NCBI RefSeq assembly: GCF_010015445.1
Contig: NC_053116.1
Coordinates: 27,930,285 to 27,994,284 of the forward strand
Length of the DNA: 64,000 bases
Origin: Perca fluviatilis
Taxonomy: Eukaryota; Chordata; Actinopteri; Perciformes; Percidae
Direction of reading: 5' to 3'
Positions within the stretch are counted from its first letter, which is position 1. Every line of letters starts with the position of its first letter. The notes below the pieces were generated by a model. That model was not told the origin of the DNA. It searched no databases and saw only the letters and a list, made by a program, of their open reading frames with translations. This document shows positions 23,996 to 36,085 of the stretch, piece by piece. The translations under genes and the position numbers were made by a program.

Positions 23996-24094
23996 TCATT
24001 TAACTTTGATCTGATCTAATCTCGGTTTCTCTCGCCTCTCTCGCGCTTTTATTTCCCCTCGCAGTTGCCGTGGCCGCGCGGCGCGCTCCCTTCA

Positions 24095-24102
24095 TCACGT
24101 CA
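24095..24102 (+). promoter_or_regulatory. CRE-like site
   Basis: TCACGTCA differs by one base from the palindromic CRE TGACGTCA and keeps the CGTCA half-site. It lies 225 bp upstream of the start codon. It is plausible for an activity-regulated neuronal gene but is a motif match only. Confidence 0.35.
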
Positions 24103-24215
24103 GGAGGCAGCCCACTGGTCCTGAAGCTGATGAGGATGATGGCGGTGATGGAGGAGCAACGCTGAGTTCGCTCTCCCAGTTTTCGCTCCCCCTTTTCCAT
24201 TCATTATTTTCTGAC

Positions 24216-24224
24216 TATATAAAA
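24216..24224 (+). promoter_or_regulatory. TATA-like box
   Basis: TATATAAAA, about 100 bp upstream of the ATG and at the end of the GC-rich block. The following A-run lowers its specificity. Confidence 0.35.
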
Positions 24225-24320
24225 AAAAAAGACAACATAGCGTCATAGAGGAGACACCACCGATTTTACCGAATACCTTTCTCCACCTCCCTCCCTCCCG
24301 TCTCCCGAGCCGAGACAGAG

Positions 24321-24508
24321 ATGGGGAACGAAGCGAGCATGGAGGGCGGCGGGCAGCCCGGTGAGCCAGGAGCCGTCGGGATGATGGGGTCGGTGATGCC
24401 CGGAGGACCCGCAACAGGACCGGGGGCAGGACAGCACGTGAAGCCGGTCAACGGAACCGCTACCGGTGGAGGGATGGGGATCGGAGGCCCCGGGATAGGA
24501 ATGACAAG
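24321..24508 (+). CDS. bsn: Bassoon, coding exon 1 (N-terminus)
   Basis: Bassoon is the giant presynaptic active-zone scaffold that organises synaptic vesicle release sites and is carried on Golgi-derived precursor vesicles. This exon encodes 62 codons plus two bases and starts MGNEASMEGG, close to mammalian bassoon (MGNEVSLEGG). Gly2 with Ser6 forms an N-myristoylation consensus, a modification I recall being reported for bassoon. The rest is a Gly/Pro-rich low-complexity tail (GGPATGPGAGQ). The exon ends AATGACAAG followed by GTAGGAG, a good donor, and leaves phase 2 (AG of an Arg codon). This matches exactly the acceptor at 61362, which supplies the G. A stop would follow soon if the frame ran on. 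Bsna versus bsnb paralogue is undetermined. Confidence 0.9.
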
Positions 24509-24783
24509 GTAGGAGCAGCAGTAGTGATGCTGTTTCGACTAAACGGGTCTCGCTGAAGTACTGTGGGTTTACTACATCTCAATGTTTGTTTTACCACGGA
24601 AACGGCTGATGAATAAAAGACCGGGTGTCATTTTCTTCAGGTTTTAGAGAGATGGGGTTAACAGGGTGTCACAAATTGTTTCCCTCTCTCGTGTATTATT
24701 TTAAGGAGGACATATGAGCTGATGGTGTGTTATTACAGGAGAGGAGTGAAATCCCGCGCCGATCTCTGGATGCTGAAAACCCG

Positions 24784-24804
24784 AGAGCTGTCCGCGGTGC
24801 TGAA
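24784..24804 (-). promoter_or_regulatory. bsn: RE1/NRSE site (REST binding) in bsn intron 1
   Basis: On the minus strand the site reads TTCAGCACCGCGGACAGC followed by TCT. The RE1 consensus TTCAGCACCACGGACAGC followed by GCC differs at one low-information spacer base and at two of the last three bases. Both half-sites (TTCAGCACC and GGACAGC) are intact at canonical spacing. REST (NRSF) represses neuronal genes in non-neural cells and often binds near promoters or in first introns. Here the site lies 276 bp past the exon 1 donor. Confidence 0.75.
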
Positions 24805-25288
24805 ACGCTACAGCTGCGCCGCTGAGCCTGAATGCCTCATTTTATAGTGTTTCCCAAAATATGGTTTGACATTGCATGTTAAGGTGGTTCACAACCACCG
24901 TGCCCCTGTGCTCTTTGTTACGGTTATCATCAGCGAGCATTTAGAGCTGTTCGGGTCTAAGATTGTGGTTTTATTCCGCGGTGGCATGTGCCGTAATAGT
25001 ATTTCCTCCTTCCTCCAGCTCGGGTTGTGCTTTGGCGTATTGTGTTGAATGGGACGTGTCTTTGACAGCTGCTGAAAAATACACAACCAAGCCCCCGTTT
25101 TTCTTCATTATCATTTTAGAAACGTGATCATTTGGACGTTTTTGTGGTTTGTGATGTAGATGTGATGCAGCTGGATGCTTAAGCGTCTTCATACTCTCGC
25201 TTGTTTCCGCATGGGCGAGAGGAGTGCTGCTGAATGTGTGTGTTTGTGCATGTGTACGTGAGTGTATTTACGTACGTGAAGGGGCTTG

Positions 25289-25329
<41 letters not shown>

Positions 25330-26700
25330 TAGCCTACTCTCGGCAACGCCAACGTTTCCGTTAAAGACATAGAAGCGTCTGACAGATGGTGCTTACCGAC
25401 ATACCTTACCATACCATGTCAAACCAAACCTTGTCAAATCAAAGCCTATTACTGTGACATATACATAATTCCACACAATATGTAAGTTATATCACAATTC
25501 CAATAACCAAAATTACATGTCTAATATCTTCTCACAATACTGATATTATCAACAAACAGTGTCACCCAGTTCAGCATTGACTGGATGACTGGAGACTATA
25601 AAATAACCATACTATGGCATGACATCGACAGCACTATAACGTGTGTCATATTCCACTAAATCATGATATTCCTTACACATCTACAACCACATCTTATAGG
25701 AAATGTGTGCTTGTATGTATTACAATTTTCATTTGACATCTATCGCCTATGTATGAGAAATTGTGGGCCATTTTGGACTTTCTAATCCAAACGTGCAACC
25801 CTGTTCTCATAATACGACTGTCCGACTTTTTTAAGGACATTATATAGGCCTATACGAAAATCTCTTTAACGTCTAATGGAGTACCCTGGTTAGAAGTTGT
25901 TTTACCATACTACACCATAGCATGCAATGACATAACCCTGACCAGAACATCGGTACAAAAGCTGCACAATGGACACACATCAAACCACATAGCCTATGTA
26001 TAGCAAAGGCCTACATACAAAGTAGCAGCTTTTCTATCGATTTTGGTAGGTTCACTTTCTCCCCTACAGCTCTGATCTCTCCTTAGCTCATTCAACACAT
26101 TCATATGCTACAATCTTTTGTCTTTGCCACAAGCCAGGAATTCCAGTTTACTGGCTACCTCCTCATCCATGCATTCTGCAGCCAGGCTGTTGTACAGAGA
26201 CCTAATCAAGTTGACGTTTTGTGGAAATAATGCCACGGTAGGGCTACAGCTGGCCTACAAACATACCAGGGTGTGTGTGTGCGTGCACGTTATAATTAGG
26301 ACACAGTCCGGGTTTGATTCATGCCTCTGCAGGAGAGAAGAGCAGAGTGGAGCTGCACGGGCCTATCCATCATTATATAACACAGGGACTCAGAGCAGAT
26401 GACAGCTTCAGCTCCCTTTCAATGAACGACAACAGAGGTGAAAATGCTCTGATGCATTCTTCCAATCCAGTTTAGGGTATTCCCAGTAATGTAGTGTTCA
26501 TCTTTGTTGCTTTTATTAAATATTTAAGATATAATATATCTGCAGGTTTCTGCACTCCTGGTTGCAGACCTCAAAATTGGCGCCCACATTTCAAATCCTG
26601 AATAAAAGGTGAGGGGTTTTGCGGCATGAAGCACCTCACATTAAGTATTTATAACGGCGTAATGCAAGGCCATGTGAACAGATTGAATCACGTGCAGAGC
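24805..26700. other. bsn intron 1, proximal part
   Basis: No gene. It holds a (TG)n tract at 25291-25328. The rest (25380-26690) is AT-rich unique-looking DNA with no family that I recognise. Confidence 0.4.
25291..25328 (+). repeat. (TG)n microsatellite
   Basis: 19 uninterrupted TG units. Confidence 0.95.
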
Positions 26701-26705
26701 GGGCC

Positions 26706-27245
26706 CCCGCCCCCTCCACACACACACACTCTCACACACTCCCTCCCTCTTCTGCACTGCTCTGCCTGACTGCCTGTTCCTATCACTCTCTCTCTCCCTC
26801 TCCCTGTCTCCTCTGCACACTCACATGCCTTGCTACTCTCTTTTCCTTCTCCCTTTTTCTCGGTCTCTCTATATCCTGTGCACACTTGCAGTCTTTATAT
26901 AGGAGCAAGGATGTTGTTCTCTTTCAGTTCCCTTCTGTCCCCCTTTCTTCCTATCCCTCTTATTTTATTGCTTTTGTCTTTCTTATTCACTCACATCTTT
27001 CTTCTCCTTGCACATTACCATGTTCCTTCAAATCTCACTCAGCTCACGTCTTCCTTTGCTCCCATAATTAATACGGTCGTGAAAGAGCTTTGTCACTTGA
27101 ACTTAAACATATGTTGCTTTGGGGCATTTGCTTAAACAAGTAATACTGTCGCTCTTCTTGACAGCACAGTCTCTGCAAATATACTGTACATTTCCCTCCC
27201 CCCTCTCTCTCTATCTCACTCTCTCTTCCTCTCCACCCCCTTCTC
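26706..27245. repeat. Polypyrimidine-rich tract, followed by purine-rich tract
   Basis: For ~540 bp the + strand is strongly C/T-rich (runs such as CTCTCTCTCCCTCTCCC). A purine-rich stretch (27310-27500, GGAGAAAGAGAGATAGGG) follows. The two could pair or form triplex (H-DNA). Both are non-coding despite several open frames rich in Ser/Leu/Phe. Confidence 0.7.
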
Positions 27246-27499
27246 AACCAATAACTAGCAGCCTATAAATGGTTCTGCCTTTACAATGGGATACAACTGT
27301 AGTGATATATAGGGGATGGGAGTACAGATAAGGAGAAAGAGAGATAGGGTAAGGGGAAAGTGGAAAGTAGAAAGAGAGCTGAAGGAGGCGAAAGGGGAGA
27401 GAATAGCGAAAAGGAGGGAACAGAAGCTGGTGGAAATAGATCAAGTGTAGTGTACAATGGGATAAAACCTGACGGGACACAGAAAGGGGGAAAGAGTGA

Positions 27500-28187
27500 T
27501 GCAGTAGTTAAAGATTAAAAGGTGTTTAAAACTGTTACCTCCAGTCAGGGATCACCCAGGAACAACCAGCACTATAAACAAAAATATATTATATTGCCAG
27601 GAAAAGAGTTCAATCAGATTCTTGTGATGTAATGTGCATTATACCAGATGTTTTACAGCATGTTTCGTACAATAAAATTGTATTAAATGATATATGTAAT
27701 TGCATAAATAAAGTACATTTGAATTTGAGAAGAATTGAAATTGGACAGGACAGTGCAAGTTGAAGGCAGACTTCATAGAGGAAATACACAGGGCCTAATT
27801 TACAGCCTAAGAGAGACAGAGAGAGATAATTAGGGAGAGCGCACATATGTATAAGGGAAGAAAGAATAAAAAAAATAGTATGGATATCCAGATGGCTAAC
27901 GATAAAGGAGGTAGAAAGGAATGAGAGAGTATAGCAAATACATATTCATACATACATATTCACCACATAAAGAACAAACCACTCCCTTTTTGTGGTATCA
28001 TGTTTGCAGACTTATTTGTCACATACAGTTGACGCTGTGTCTACATTTGTGTGTATATGTGTAAATGTGTGTGTCTGTGTGTTACGCACACTGTTGTGTG
28101 TGTATGTATATAATCAGTAACTGTGAAGAGCTGCTCAATGACTTGCGACATTGCAATTTATTCCCTATACGCACTCATCAAGCTGTG

Positions 28188-28227
<40 letters not shown>

Positions 28228-29140
28228 GTGTAGGAGAGTGTGAATATATGAGTATGATGGAAAGAAAAAAACTGTAAAAATTAAGTTTATTTTTTCTTTC
28301 TCTGACACCCTTGAGACCAATTTTCACTTTCTAGAGAGGCATGCATGTGTGTGTTTTGTGTGTGTACATGAGTGTGTGTGCATGTTTAAGTGTGACTCTG
28401 TTTTTTCACCTCTTGAAGAAAATCAGCAGCCTGTCACTGCAGTGTTCAGTGTGAATGTGCAGTGCAATTGAATTTGTTATTTAGGCTTTTTTTAGTGAAT
28501 TTCTCACAGCAGCAGAGAAACAAACGCTGATACGTTTCAGTTTCTGATCCACTGAGTGGGCTGGTTACCGCCCTTCATTTAGCCTTTAGTTGGTAAAATC
28601 GATGGTGAGGTTGAAAAATATCATTTGGGAAGCTGAGTAGATGTAGGCCAACATTTCAGTTTAATAACGTCAGGCTGTAGCTAGTACAGAAGCACTGATG
28701 AATGTAAGTCTGATATTCCCTCTCCTTTCAAAATATCTGGCTTTTTAGCTGCCAGATGCTGCTGTTTGGTGCTGGGCAGCTAACATACTGTACAGTGGGT
28801 TTTATCAGAGGTTGATTATTATAGCTGCCTGCTGCTGGGTAAGAGGTTAAATTGACTAAACCATACAGTACAGTAAATATGCCATTAAACCAAAGCAGTG
28901 AGATGAAAGAGGCTTAAAAGCTTGGTAGAGCTGCAGGGTTGGGTGATAGATATTTGTGGTTTCATCTGTACAAGCAAAATATGTTCATGTTACACATTGA
29001 CTTGATTCATTGTCAATAAACAAATTGATAAGTGGAGCTAAATGACATCGTAATAATGAATGGTTGAATGGATTATTAAAGGTTGTTGTTTGTTCAGCCA
29101 AAACCTGAATGCACCAACAGGGAAACATTTCAGAGAAGTC
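27500..29140. other. bsn intron 1, no recognisable gene
   Basis: The stretch contains a (GA)n run at 28192-28224. Otherwise there is no family that I recognise, and part of it may be conserved non-coding sequence. Confidence 0.4.
28192..28224 (+). repeat. (GA)n microsatellite
   Basis: About 16 GA units. Confidence 0.95.
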
Positions 29141-29144
29141 TCTT

Positions 29145-29182
29145 AATTCAACTCAACTTTATTAATATAGCACTTTAAACAC
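29145..29182 (-). mobile_element. L2-like LINE/SINE 3' tail
   Basis: On the minus strand it reads TTTAAAGTGCTATATTAATAAAGTTGAGTTGA, the fish L2-type tail with a short terminal repeat. Only the extreme 3' end remains. Confidence 0.5.
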
Positions 29183-32100
29183 AACAGATATGTTGATGAC
29201 AATGCACAGAGACAACAAACGACTTAGCTGCAGTTTGGCTTTACCTTACTAAACTAAAATAAAACACAGCCCATTTGATCTCAAGCACTCTCTCTCTAAC
29301 ATGATCTTGTCACTGTAAATTCTGTCTTCTCAGTGATTTTGTGTGGGATTTCAAAACATACAGTTGGAAAACACTATCTTGGGCTGAGAATGTTTCTGAC
29401 TCTTACCCGGAAAGGCAGTGAGCAGGTTCATAGTCACCATCTTTAACCGCCTGGTTCACAAACCGCTGCGTGACCTCATCTCAAAATGACCACCAAAAGT
29501 TCACATGGATGTGTTAGACAGCGATTGTGAACCAACATAAGAGAGAATGTGTTTCTCTCTGTGGGCGTGTTAGTGTGTGAGCTTGAAAAGTGAGATTTGT
29601 TTTTAACAAATTGTGTGTTTGTGGAAGTGTGACAGAGTGGGCGAGACACAGACAGAGGCTCTCTATATATTTACACGCCCTGTTATCAGGAGGACATGTT
29701 TGCGGGAGCCTCCAAATACTAAATGTGTTTGGGTGGCTGCATCAGGAGATAAGATGGCAATAAGCACAATATCACAGCCCAAGACAGTATTGGTTTTCGC
29801 AAATAGATGCTGTCGCTGGAGCTTATGAGTGAAACACAGAAATAGACTGAACAGAAATGATACGGCCATCTGAACAGGACGAGGAGGGAAATCTGAAATC
29901 TGCGTAATCACAGTGAAGACATTGGTGGTTATTGGATTATCTGTTGGATTCTTTAACCATAAGAATGTAAACTCCTGCAGTCGCTAAGTGAATCTGTAGG
30001 AATTTGTCCTGGTATATGTAGACAGGGATGGACTTCACCTAAAAAGTAAATGCAACGCATGCTAGAACACAAGCAGGAGACAAATGTCCAAAAGAAAAGG
30101 CTTTTTCTAACCTCCTTCATGCCAATATTGGTAAAACTCAAACTAAGCATACAGGCTACGTTATGCAAATTATTACAGTCAAACACAAACAATCCCGCCA
30201 AGAGCTTCCTGCCATTCTGTTGGTCAGTACTACTCTATTGTAGCATGACAAACCTGAAGTCATGCATGACAGAACTGAGACTGAAACAGCATATTTAGCT
30301 AGCCTGGTTCCAGACCTCTGAACTGCCCTTTGTCGTTATGTCTGTGCTGGTTGGAAAAATAATCAACCAGTCAGAGCTTTGTAGGCGGGGTTAAGAATGT
30401 CGATTTCATTTTCCTGCATAGCTCACATCTGTGAAACATATCAAACAGAAAATCAGTCACAGAAATGGCAACAAGCGTGGAAGAGTTGACACAGACACAG
30501 CTGTGCAGGTTGTTGTAAGTCAATTTACAGAAGTAACTCTCCGACTCTAAGTGTCTTTAATTGTTGTGAAAAACCTAAAGCTCCTATAGCAACCGTTACC
30601 ACAGCCTCTGTGTTGGCTAAATTATTATTCTGCACTGTAAATGAATAAATATACAACAAATAAGAACTCCTAAAAGTTTTGGAAACTTTGAGTGCAAACC
30701 AGTTTGCGTCTAGCATGTGTATGGTGTTTGATACTCAAATGTTTAGGGTGGAATATCACTTTAAAATAAATGACAGGGCTCACAATGAACCACAGGGCAA
30801 AGTAAAGTTTATAACGCCCATGATATTTCATCTAGGAATTTGTTCCAAGGTTGCAGCATGAAAAATTAATGTAATATTGCTTTTCTAGCTCATACCGCAG
30901 ATGGGTTGGAATCAGGTTGGAACATGCCACGCCCTTTACATCTCTGCGAATGGAAGGATCAAAAGTCCAGATTACGGAGGCTTCCTGATTTTGGCTGTCG
31001 TTCCCCTTCCAGGGCTCAGCAGGGATTTGTAACAGACACTCTGACCTCATGTAGTGAGCAGAGTGCAGCGCTGCCTCAACCACCTCAGCCAGCACTGCCA
31101 GTTTCCACGATGATGCCAGGGAGGCGTATCAGACCTTAAATAGTATTAGTCCTGTGTCTACCGGAGCCTTCGAGGACTTTGAGATTGTTAATTTGGTCTC
31201 CACTATAAGGCCAAACAGAGCTCACAAAACATTACTGTGGTTTTATTTAAGGAAATAGTTTACTTTGTTCCTTTAGGACAAAGAAAGAAAGACAAAGAAA
31301 GAAAAGACTAGAAACTAGTAAATCTCCACAGTTTACTGATTAGCCCTTCAAGGGCAGAAAAGAGCTAATCAAAACCCAATTATTATTCACGTTCTTTAAT
31401 AACCACCAAACCACAAAACTAAGATCATACCTTACTGTCCGAAACCATTTGTTTGTTGAGCTATTAGATAAAATAGACATTATGTTTGATGATTTAGGCT
31501 TTTTGAATAATATTTTTGTATCAGTTACATCTTTTCCTGATTATATAAAAATATTCATTTTTAATTATAAACAAGCTCCAACAGGAAAACGTTATGATAA
31601 ATCCTCCTAATAAGCACTGATTGAGTATTTTTCGATATATTGCCAACTAGGCGTTGGTGCTGTATGCTAAGTTGGTTCTATTGGGACTAGGAAAAAAAGA
31701 GTTCTCCTGTACTCCAAAGTCAAAATACAGAATAAATGCACAAAGGGACACTTTTTGCAGACCGTTACTGTAAAACTCAAGTTGACAAGGGCAATGAAAT
31801 GTATTTTCATCCTCCCTGCTGACCCACATAGCACTAAAAAGGGTACACGACTATGTTTCTCCTGTGACAGACAGAGGTTTGTATTATATACAGTAGAAGC
31901 TTTAGTTGTGTGTTGCTTTACATGAATGTCCGCTGCCCCCGAAGGTATTTCACAACTATTTGTTTCACACAGAGCGTTTCAGTGTCGTGTGATCCAACTG
32001 TGGGTTGAGGGGTCCTCTCACCCTGCCAAGAAATCCTGTCCGGCTAAAGCTCTGGTGTTAACAAATTGATCGGCTCTGAGGCAAGCTGTGACCCAACGCA

Positions 32101-32540
32101 CTGCTAAAAATATGCAGGGTCAACTGCAAAACTGCACAGCTCCTCCGTCTCTGCCAGAAAACCAATACAACAGGGGACAATTAATAAGCCGGCTCTGGCC
32201 AGGACGAACTCTGCAGACACTGAGACAGAGACCGACACACAGCAGCCTGCCCTGACATTTACCTGGATACAGGTGCTCAGTCTCCCTTTGGCTTGTATTT
32301 ACCATTTTCAATCCAACATTGCAGGCTTGGATCGAAGAGCTTTAATTCATGCAAACCTGGCATTGAAAACAATTAACGAATAAGCCACCTCTCGTAATAA
32401 CTGACCTAGAATGAAGCATTGAGACAGTACAGGATGTTTGCTCTGCACAAAGCAGTAATAAATAATAGCACTTCTAAAATACATTCTGTGCACAATGACA
32501 ATGACAAACAGTGCTCAATATATCTGGTTGTGTCAGTAGT
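29183..32540. other. bsn intron 1, no recognisable gene
   Basis: I see no exon. The 30300-30500 segment (GCTAGCCTGGTTCCAGAC ... AATCAACCAGTCAGAGCTTT) resembles a dispersed fish repeat. The short ATGGCAACAAGCGTGGAAG frame at its end stops after about 17 codons. The remainder looks unique. Confidence 0.4.
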
Positions 32541-32545
32541 GTATA

Positions 32546-32716
32546 GGCAGCTAACTCTGCCCATACAGCTGACAAATTCTTGTGACGCTTCAGAGGAAAG
32601 GACGTCCCATCCCTCTAAAACACATTTCATCTCATGTTTTCCTCGCGTCTCTCCCGTGCTTCCTTGGTGGGATGGACTAAGACGCGAGGAAGGGAGGTAA
32701 GTGGAGGAGCCAGGGA
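32546..32716 (+). mobile_element. Fragment of MITE related to 48598-48977
   Basis: The core CAGCTGACAAATTCTTGTGA CGCTTCAGAGGAAAGGACGT and the end GACGCGAGGAAGGGAGG...CAATTTAAGGG parallel 48815-48965. The left half of the element is missing. Confidence 0.6.
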
Positions 32717-32838
32717 TGCAATTTAAGGGAAGTGAGAAGCACCTTATTTGTGTCTGAACCAAGACATCTGGCCTCCACTTCACCCCCGTTGTAAAGATCA
32801 CACTCATGCATATTGGTACAAACATACTTATCTCACAC

Positions 32839-33449
32839 TAGTCTATATCCAGGACTAGTGTTCCAATTCTGGGATTGCTCCGTAGCCGGATGTTACTTTC
32901 AGTTGTTTGTGTTGAAATTTTAAACTCTGGTCGATTTATGAGGACTATGGTTAAAGGTGCTGTAGATAGGATTGCGAAGATCCAGGACTTAGCCAAAAAA
33001 TTTGAACATCGACAACTTCTCAATCCTTCCCCCCTTTTTTTAAATGACCTGCTTCATGTAGTTCTACTGGAACATAGGGTCAGTTTCAGCAAATATGACA
33101 GAAAGTTAGTTTCATAAGTCTTACCTACAGCACCTTTAACTGCTCCTCAGATTTCTGCAGGGTAAATCCAGACAGCTAGCTAGACTATCTGTCCAATCTG
33201 AGTTTTCTGTTGCCCAACTAAAACAACTTTTGAACATACACGTTCTACCAAAACAAGTTCCTTCATGAGGCTATTTTGCTGCGGAAGCGTTTCTTTTCCC
33301 GATGCTTAGCACTGCCCATGATGAGTGTGATTGGTTTAAAGGAATGCCAATAAACCAGATCACGTTTTTCTCCGATCCTGGGATGCTGTTCGGACTAGCC
33401 AGACCCTCCTCCGCAGCGCTGTGGAGGAAGGTCTGGCAAAGCGAGACTA
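32839..33449 (-). mobile_element. Mutator-like MITE C with nested TTAA element
   Basis: It starts TAGTCTATATCC and ends GCGAGACTA, the reverse orientation of the copies at 14882 and 47987. It is flanked by ATCTCACAC (32830-32838) and ATCTCAAAC (33450-33458), a 9-bp duplication with one mismatch. The body is split at 32955-33135 by a TTAA-type MITE. Its segment GCTGTGGAGGAAGGTCTGGC shows the uninterrupted site that the fold-back element occupies in copy A. Confidence 0.85.
32955..33135. mobile_element. TTAA-type MITE, family AGGTGCTGTAG
   Basis: The 181-bp element has ends AGGTGCTGTAGATAGG and CTTACCTACAGCACCT and is flanked by TTAA at 32951-32954 and 33136-33139. The host MITE sequence is continuous across it (GACTATGG|TTAA|CTGCTCC), so it inserted after the host. 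It is non-coding. Confidence 0.9.
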
Positions 33450-33458
33450 ATCTCAAAC

Positions 33459-34290
33459 TTAATATGCAAACATAAACATCAGAAACACAGTACAGGCACA
33501 ATCACAAGTTGGATTTTGTATGATTAAGATCTAAAAAATATGTTTGTATTTATGTTGAAAGTCATTATAAGCATAGATATTCTTCCAGTGTTGTGCACTA
33601 CCAAAGGTGGAGGTTCCTTCCTGACAATGTTGAGCAATCATCGATTACATTTTTTTCCACACCTTTCATGTCTTACCAGTTCTTAATTTAAAGGCAATTC
33701 CTTACCATGCAGTGGTCATCCTGCCTGAAATAAACCAAATAATTTTATATTTTTAGCAAGAAGATTTGTCAAATGTAATGAAAAATATGTGACTTCGAAA
33801 AGAGCATCTATTGATCCCTAATGCAATTGATTAATTTAGAGACTCCAGAGTGTTTGAATGCAGTTAATAGCTGATACTATGTCTGTCAAATCAGTACAGT
33901 TGTTGTCATTCATTCACTTGTTATATGCCAATCTGCCCCCTAGTGGCCATTAAGAGGCCACTCTATAAGTGACTGAAAAATGTTAGTTTTGTCTCAATTC
34001 TATATCAAGTATCCCAGTATGCACAGGATAAAACAGAAATCTGCACTGTTCTGTAAATTTTTTTACAACCAGCATTTTTTATAAACTGATCAGATAGACT
34101 GCAACCTATGCTGTGTCCAAAAGAAGATAAATGTTTTTGAAATGATTTTGCACTTAAACGTTTTACCTCTTATTTCTGAGCTGTCGCACCAACGACAACA
34201 CTTTCACTTTCTTCCAGCTTAATGTGCCACATGTTAATTTTGACTAAATATGATATTCTTTGCTTAAACACATCAGGTATGATTTCTCAA
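33459..34290. other. Gene-free stretch
   Basis: I see nothing recognisable here. Confidence 0.4.
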
Positions 34291-34924
34291 TGACTAAGTT
34301 AACATGCACATAATATTCCGGGTTTTGCCCTTCTTCTGAAAAAGACATTTACATGGCTAATGAAAGTCAATATTCCACTTATATTCCCGTTTACATGCAG
34401 CCGTGCAAAATAGGTATTTTTCAAAGTGTTCCACCGGTGGCGGACTTGTTCAGCCATGCAAAACACAGCTTCCCTCTTTTATTCCTTCAACCACCTTCTT
34501 GAAAAGGTTGGCGTAGCAATGTGCGCGCATATCCAAAAACTGTGTTGATGTCTTTTATAATGTTTAAAAGTAGCTGTGTTTCTCCTTCTTATCAGGTCCA
34601 CAGCCTCGCAAACTGCTGGCTGGTTGATTTGTGTGCAACAACCATAAGAACGCACAGAGCTGACCATAAGCCTTAAACAGGCAAGAGGCCAAAAACTCCG
34701 GTAAAACTCCTGATTGAGGGGCATTTTCTGGTACATGTCCAAAGAATGCCTCTAAGACCCAAATAATACCGGTATATCCCACGTCTTAATCGGAAAATGC
34801 TATATTCGTAAAAAGGCCTTATTCAGAATATCCAAACAGAATATGCTGTTTACATGACCTGTAGTTCGGAATATTGTCGTATTCGGAATAATAGTGGAAT
34901 ATTGGTGTGCATGTAAACGCACTG
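34291..34924. mobile_element. TIR MITE, sister of 21322-22711
   Basis: The left end is TGACTAAGTTAACATGCACA and the right end is TGTGCATGTAAACGCACTGA. The interior is shared with the 21322 copy (AATATTCCGGGTTTTGCCCT; CCTTCTTATCAGGTC). TIRs resemble those of the Myb-ORF element at 19881, but the copy has no Myb frame. Confidence 0.7.
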
Positions 34925-35176
34925 AAGATATTTCTGTTTTTCTGTGATGATGCCTGTGAGTGAATGGCACCTTTCACTTGCTGTTCGTTTGTTCGGTCGG
35001 GGGATACATTTTCTCTGACTTTCATTTGTTTGTCAGAGAATATTGTGCTGTGCTCTGCCATTTTCCCGCCACTGCACTAGCGAAGGTCACACTGTTTTCA
35101 TTATGTTGTCGCCAACTGACAGTAAATGTTACCTGTATTGATATGTTGTGTTAGGCTATATAGTTTGTGTGCATGC

Positions 35177-35178
<2 letters not shown>

Positions 35179-35223
<45 letters not shown>
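35179..35223 (+). repeat. (TG)n microsatellite
   Basis: About 22 uninterrupted TG units. Confidence 0.95.
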
Positions 35224-35225
<2 letters not shown>

Positions 35226-35680
35226 AAGCAGACACAGCCCCACCTGGAACAAACTACAGTAGTACGTTTGTGTATGTTTTTTTTTTTTGCATCAACTCAC
35301 ATTAGCCATTTCCTCTTGTATTGTATTGTATTGTGAAGCCCATTGATGAATGGGTGTTTTTTCATATTCAATACGTTTAAACCTTTTGTTTGTTACAGAA
35401 CTTTAAACTGATTTACTGCTCCTTGCTTTATCCTTTACTGTGGTTTAATCAAAGATGGTGGATAAAAAAGGGTTGTTTTTTTTGCTGCAAGCTCAATAAA
35501 AATCTAACCTGGAAACCAGCCGAATCTGCCAGTTCATGTTTCATCTTGCAGATACGTCTGGCCCCTCTCCCATTCAAACAGATTTCCAGCCAAAGAGAAC
35601 CTCGACGGACCAATCACAACCTTTTATCTCACATTGGGCGGGTTTAAGACTATGACTGAAAGAGCAGCTTGATGCTTTAA

Positions 35681-36085
35681 AGGTCCCATGGCATGAACAT
35701 TTCACTTTATGAGGGTTTTTTTTAACATTAATTTGCATTCCCCCAGCCTGCCCATGGTCCCCCTGTGGCTAGAAATGGTGATAGGTGTAAACCGAGCCCT
35801 GGGTATCCTGCTCTGCCATTGAGAAAATGAAAGCTCAGATGGGCCGATCTGGAATCTTGCTCCTTATGACCTCATAAGGAGCAAGATTCAAGATCGGCAA
35901 GGTTACCTCCCCTTTCTCTGCTTTGCCCACCCAGAGAATTTGGCCCACCCATGAGAGAGAGACATCATGGCTTTCAAATGAGCAAAGTGGCAGTTGGTCA
36001 AGGCCACACCCGCACCCTCCACCTTGCCCCCCCAAATCGACCAAGCACCGCTCCAACTTGCATGTGTCGCTCAGTGCTACGTCGT
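35681..36085 (+). mobile_element. TTAA-type MITE, family AGGTCCCATGGCATG, copy 1 (truncated)
   Basis: It starts AGGTCCCATGGCATGAAC directly after TTAA (35677-35680). It shares the internal block CTCCTTATGACCTCATAAGG and GAGAGAGACATCATGGC with the copies at 42570 and 58848. The right TIR is absent and the similarity fades near 36030-36085. Confidence 0.75.

Larger units (their letters stand above)
24000..24320 (+). promoter_or_regulatory. bsn promoter region and 5' UTR
   Basis: This GC- and CpG-enriched stretch (around 24060-24110, GTGGCCGCGCGGCGCGC) in an otherwise AT-rich neighbourhood directly precedes the bsn start codon. It holds a CRE-like TCACGTCA at 24095-24102 and a TATA-like TATATAAAA at 24216-24224. 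If the latter is used, transcription would start near 24245-24250 and leave a ~70-nt leader. The true start site is not visible from sequence. Confidence 0.5.

Noticed and set aside
32406..32825. 139-codon minus-strand frame
   Set aside because: It runs through a MITE fragment (32546-32716) and shows no domain.
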